From: Oscillospiraceae bacterium
GTDB lineage: Bacteria > Bacillota > Clostridia > Oscillospirales > UBA929
NCBI GenBank assembly: GCA_009784085.1
Contig: WRCJ01000039.1
Location: forward strand, 1-14,456
DNA: 14,456 nucleotides
Reading direction: 5' to 3'
Program-made: the position numbers and the translations under genes
Notes under the pieces: model-generated
Seen by the model: only the letters and a program-made list of their open reading frames with translations
What the model was told of the DNA's origin: nothing
The model's database searches: none
Part shown: positions 13,870-14,456 of the stretch, in pieces
How the letters are laid out: each line of letters opens with the position of its first letter
How positions within the stretch are numbered: the stretch's first letter is position 1

Positions 13870-13895
13870 GTGCCATGTGCCATGTGCCATGTGCC
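13870..13895 (+). repeat. 7 bp tandem repeat GTGCCAT in the rpsT leader (3.7 copies)
   Basis: GTGCCAT repeats at 13870, 13877 and 13884, with a partial fourth copy at 13891-13895. It lies within the predicted 5' untranslated region, about 20 nt before the ribosome binding site. Confidence 0.9.
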
Positions 13896-13914
13896 GGTTG
13901 CAAGTATCCGACGT

Positions 13915-13921
13915 AGGAGGT
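13915..13921 (+). promoter_or_regulatory. Ribosome binding site deciding the rpsT TTG start
   Basis: AGGAGGT lies 7 nt before TTG 13929-13931. The in-frame GTG at 13920 overlaps it and so cannot be the start. Confidence 0.8.
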
Positions 13922-13928
13922 GGCCTGC

Positions 13929-14198
13929 TTGCCGAATATCAAGTCTGCCAAAAAGAGGGTCAAAGTAATCAAGCGTAAAACCTTAGCCAACCGTATGTAC
14001 AAGTCCGGTCTCAAGACATCCTTGAAAAAAGCGGAGGCGGCGATCACACAGGGCGATCCGGCTTCCGCCGGCGATGTGTACCGTACGGTGCAACGGGATA
14101 TTGACCGCGCAGCTGCCCGGGGCATCCTGCACAAGAATGCCGCCGCGCGCCGCAAGAGCCGTTTGGCGATTATGGCAAAGGCCGCGGAGGCGCAGTAG
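13929..14198 (+). CDS. rpsT: Small ribosomal subunit protein S20 (bS20)
   Basis: S20 binds 16S rRNA early in 30S assembly. The protein is 89 residues, the family's usual size, and begins MPNIKSAKKRVKV, matching the conserved start ANIKSAKKR. Helical lysine/arginine/alanine-rich segments and the C-terminal KNAAARRKSRLA motif are present. The start is TTG with a strong AGGAGGT 7 nt upstream. S20 in Escherichia coli also uses a UUG start, and that codon matters for its autogenous translational control; whether this leader does the same is unknown. It has its own promoter, a tandem-repeat leader and a probable terminator before smpB. Confidence 0.97.
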   Translation: MPNIKSAKKRVKVIKRKTLANRMYKSGLKTSLKKAEAAITQGDPASAGDVYRTVQRDIDRAAARGILHKNAAARRKSRLAIMAKAAEAQ

Positions 14199-14218
14199 TC
14201 TTTGTGCTTTCTGGCAGA

Positions 14219-14265
14219 TGCCGCCTGTGCCGTTTGCGCGGCGTGGGCGGCAATCGTGTTTTTTT
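14219..14265 (+). terminator. Probable intrinsic terminator or attenuator after rpsT
   Basis: TGCCGCC (14219-14225) pairs with GGCGGCA (14246-14252). The inner arms TGTGCCG and CGGCGTG extend the stem with G:U and G:C pairs around the loop TTTGCG (14233-14238). A run of seven T follows at 14259-14265, but 6 nt separate it from the stem, so termination may be partial and allow read-through into smpB. Confidence 0.5.
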
Positions 14266-14270
14266 CATAG

Positions 14271-14306
14271 CCAAAGGAGCCAAAGGAATCAAAGGAACCA
14301 AAGGAA
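14271..14306 (+). repeat. 9 bp tandem repeat CCAAAGGAA in the smpB leader (4 units)
   Basis: Units lie at 14271-14279, 14280-14288, 14289-14297 and 14298-14306, differing at one or two positions. Each contains AAAGGA, so the leader has several weak ribosome-binding-like words before the real one. Confidence 0.88.
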
Positions 14307-14319
14307 AGGAAGAACCGGT

Positions 14320-14357
14320 TATGCCGGGAGGGCTACAGTATGCCGGGAGGGCTAAAG
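14320..14357 (+). repeat. 19 bp tandem duplication over the smpB start codon
   Basis: TATGCCGGGAGGGCTACAG (14320-14338) and its copy at 14339-14357 differ at one base. Each copy has an ATG and a GGGAGGG. Because 19 is not a multiple of three, the two ATGs are in different frames. The GGGAGGG of copy one serves the ATG of copy two. Confidence 0.9.
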
Positions 14358-14456
14358 CGGATTGCCGAAAACCGCAAGGCGCGCCATGATTACTACATCG
14401 AAGTGCGCTATGAGGCGGGCATCGAGCTGGCGGGCACGGAGGTCAAATCCATCCGC
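14340..14456 (+). CDS. smpB: SsrA-binding protein SmpB, N-terminal part (cut by window end)
   Basis: SmpB carries tmRNA to stalled ribosomes for trans-translation. Thirty-nine codons are visible. After a nonstandard MPGGLKR start they read IAENRKARHDYYIEVRYEAG and then IELAGTEVKSIR, which is the conserved SmpB N-terminus. The ATG at 14340 is used; GGGAGGG (14326-14332) lies 7 nt upstream. The ATG at 14321 is out of frame. The residues PGGL come from the 19 bp duplication and are absent from typical family starts. The gene lies 141 nt after rpsT with a probable terminator between them. Confidence 0.95.
   Translation, partial: MPGGLKRIAENRKARHDYYIEVRYEAGIELAGTEVKSIR

Noticed and set aside
14204..14389. 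Small plus-strand protein with collagen-like GAKGIKGTKG
   Set aside because: The pattern is the 9 bp repeat translated. The start lies directly after rpsT without a binding site, and the frame runs over the hairpin and into smpB.

Overview
The window looks like a GC-rich member of the Firmicutes, most likely a Clostridia-type lineage. The evidence is gene content: AddAB instead of RecBCD, a Mini-III ribonuclease, a Toprim/DUF4093 (RNase M5-like) protein, strong AGGAGG ribosome binding sites, and GTG/TTG starts. No rRNA, tRNA, CRISPR array, transposase or prophage gene is visible.

Layout. Positions 1-664 (+) hold the tail of an unidentified gene overlapping a Toprim/DUF4093 gene. Positions 661-1268 are a mosaic of GC-rich palindromic repeats lying between two convergent genes. 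Positions 12678-1247 (-) carry five same-strand genes, listed in transcription order: mrnC (Mini-III), malQ (4-alpha-glucanotransferase), a membrane-anchored TPR/leucine-rich-repeat protein, addB and addA. addB and addA overlap by 4 nt and the other gaps are short (35, 134 and 44 nt), so one long operon is possible. A clear sigma-A promoter at 12702-12730 fires the other way into a family 2 glycosyltransferase (12763-13698, +). After an AT-richer gap with a second good promoter come rpsT (TTG start, 13929-14198, +), a probable terminator, and the start of smpB (14340 to the window end, +).

Functions. AddA and AddB together form the double-strand-break resection helicase-nuclease. Mini-III, the M5-like protein, S20 and SmpB all belong to ribosome maturation or rescue. 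MalQ is glycogen/maltodextrin metabolism. The glycosyltransferase resembles polyprenyl-phosphate sugar transferases of the cell envelope.

The most striking property is repeats. Nearly every gene or leader carries a short tandem repeat: in-frame 12, 21 or 39 bp units inside mrnC, malQ, addA, addB and the LRR gene, and 7, 9 and 19 bp units in the leaders of the LRR gene, rpsT and smpB. Several gene ends (Toprim gene, addA, malQ, mrnC) take their stop codon from repeat sequence. The 661-1268 cassette has four copies of a 32 bp core, each followed at once by a GGGACGCG-N6-CGCGTCCC hairpin (one copy with a G:T pair). It is the best candidate here for an undescribed repeat family.
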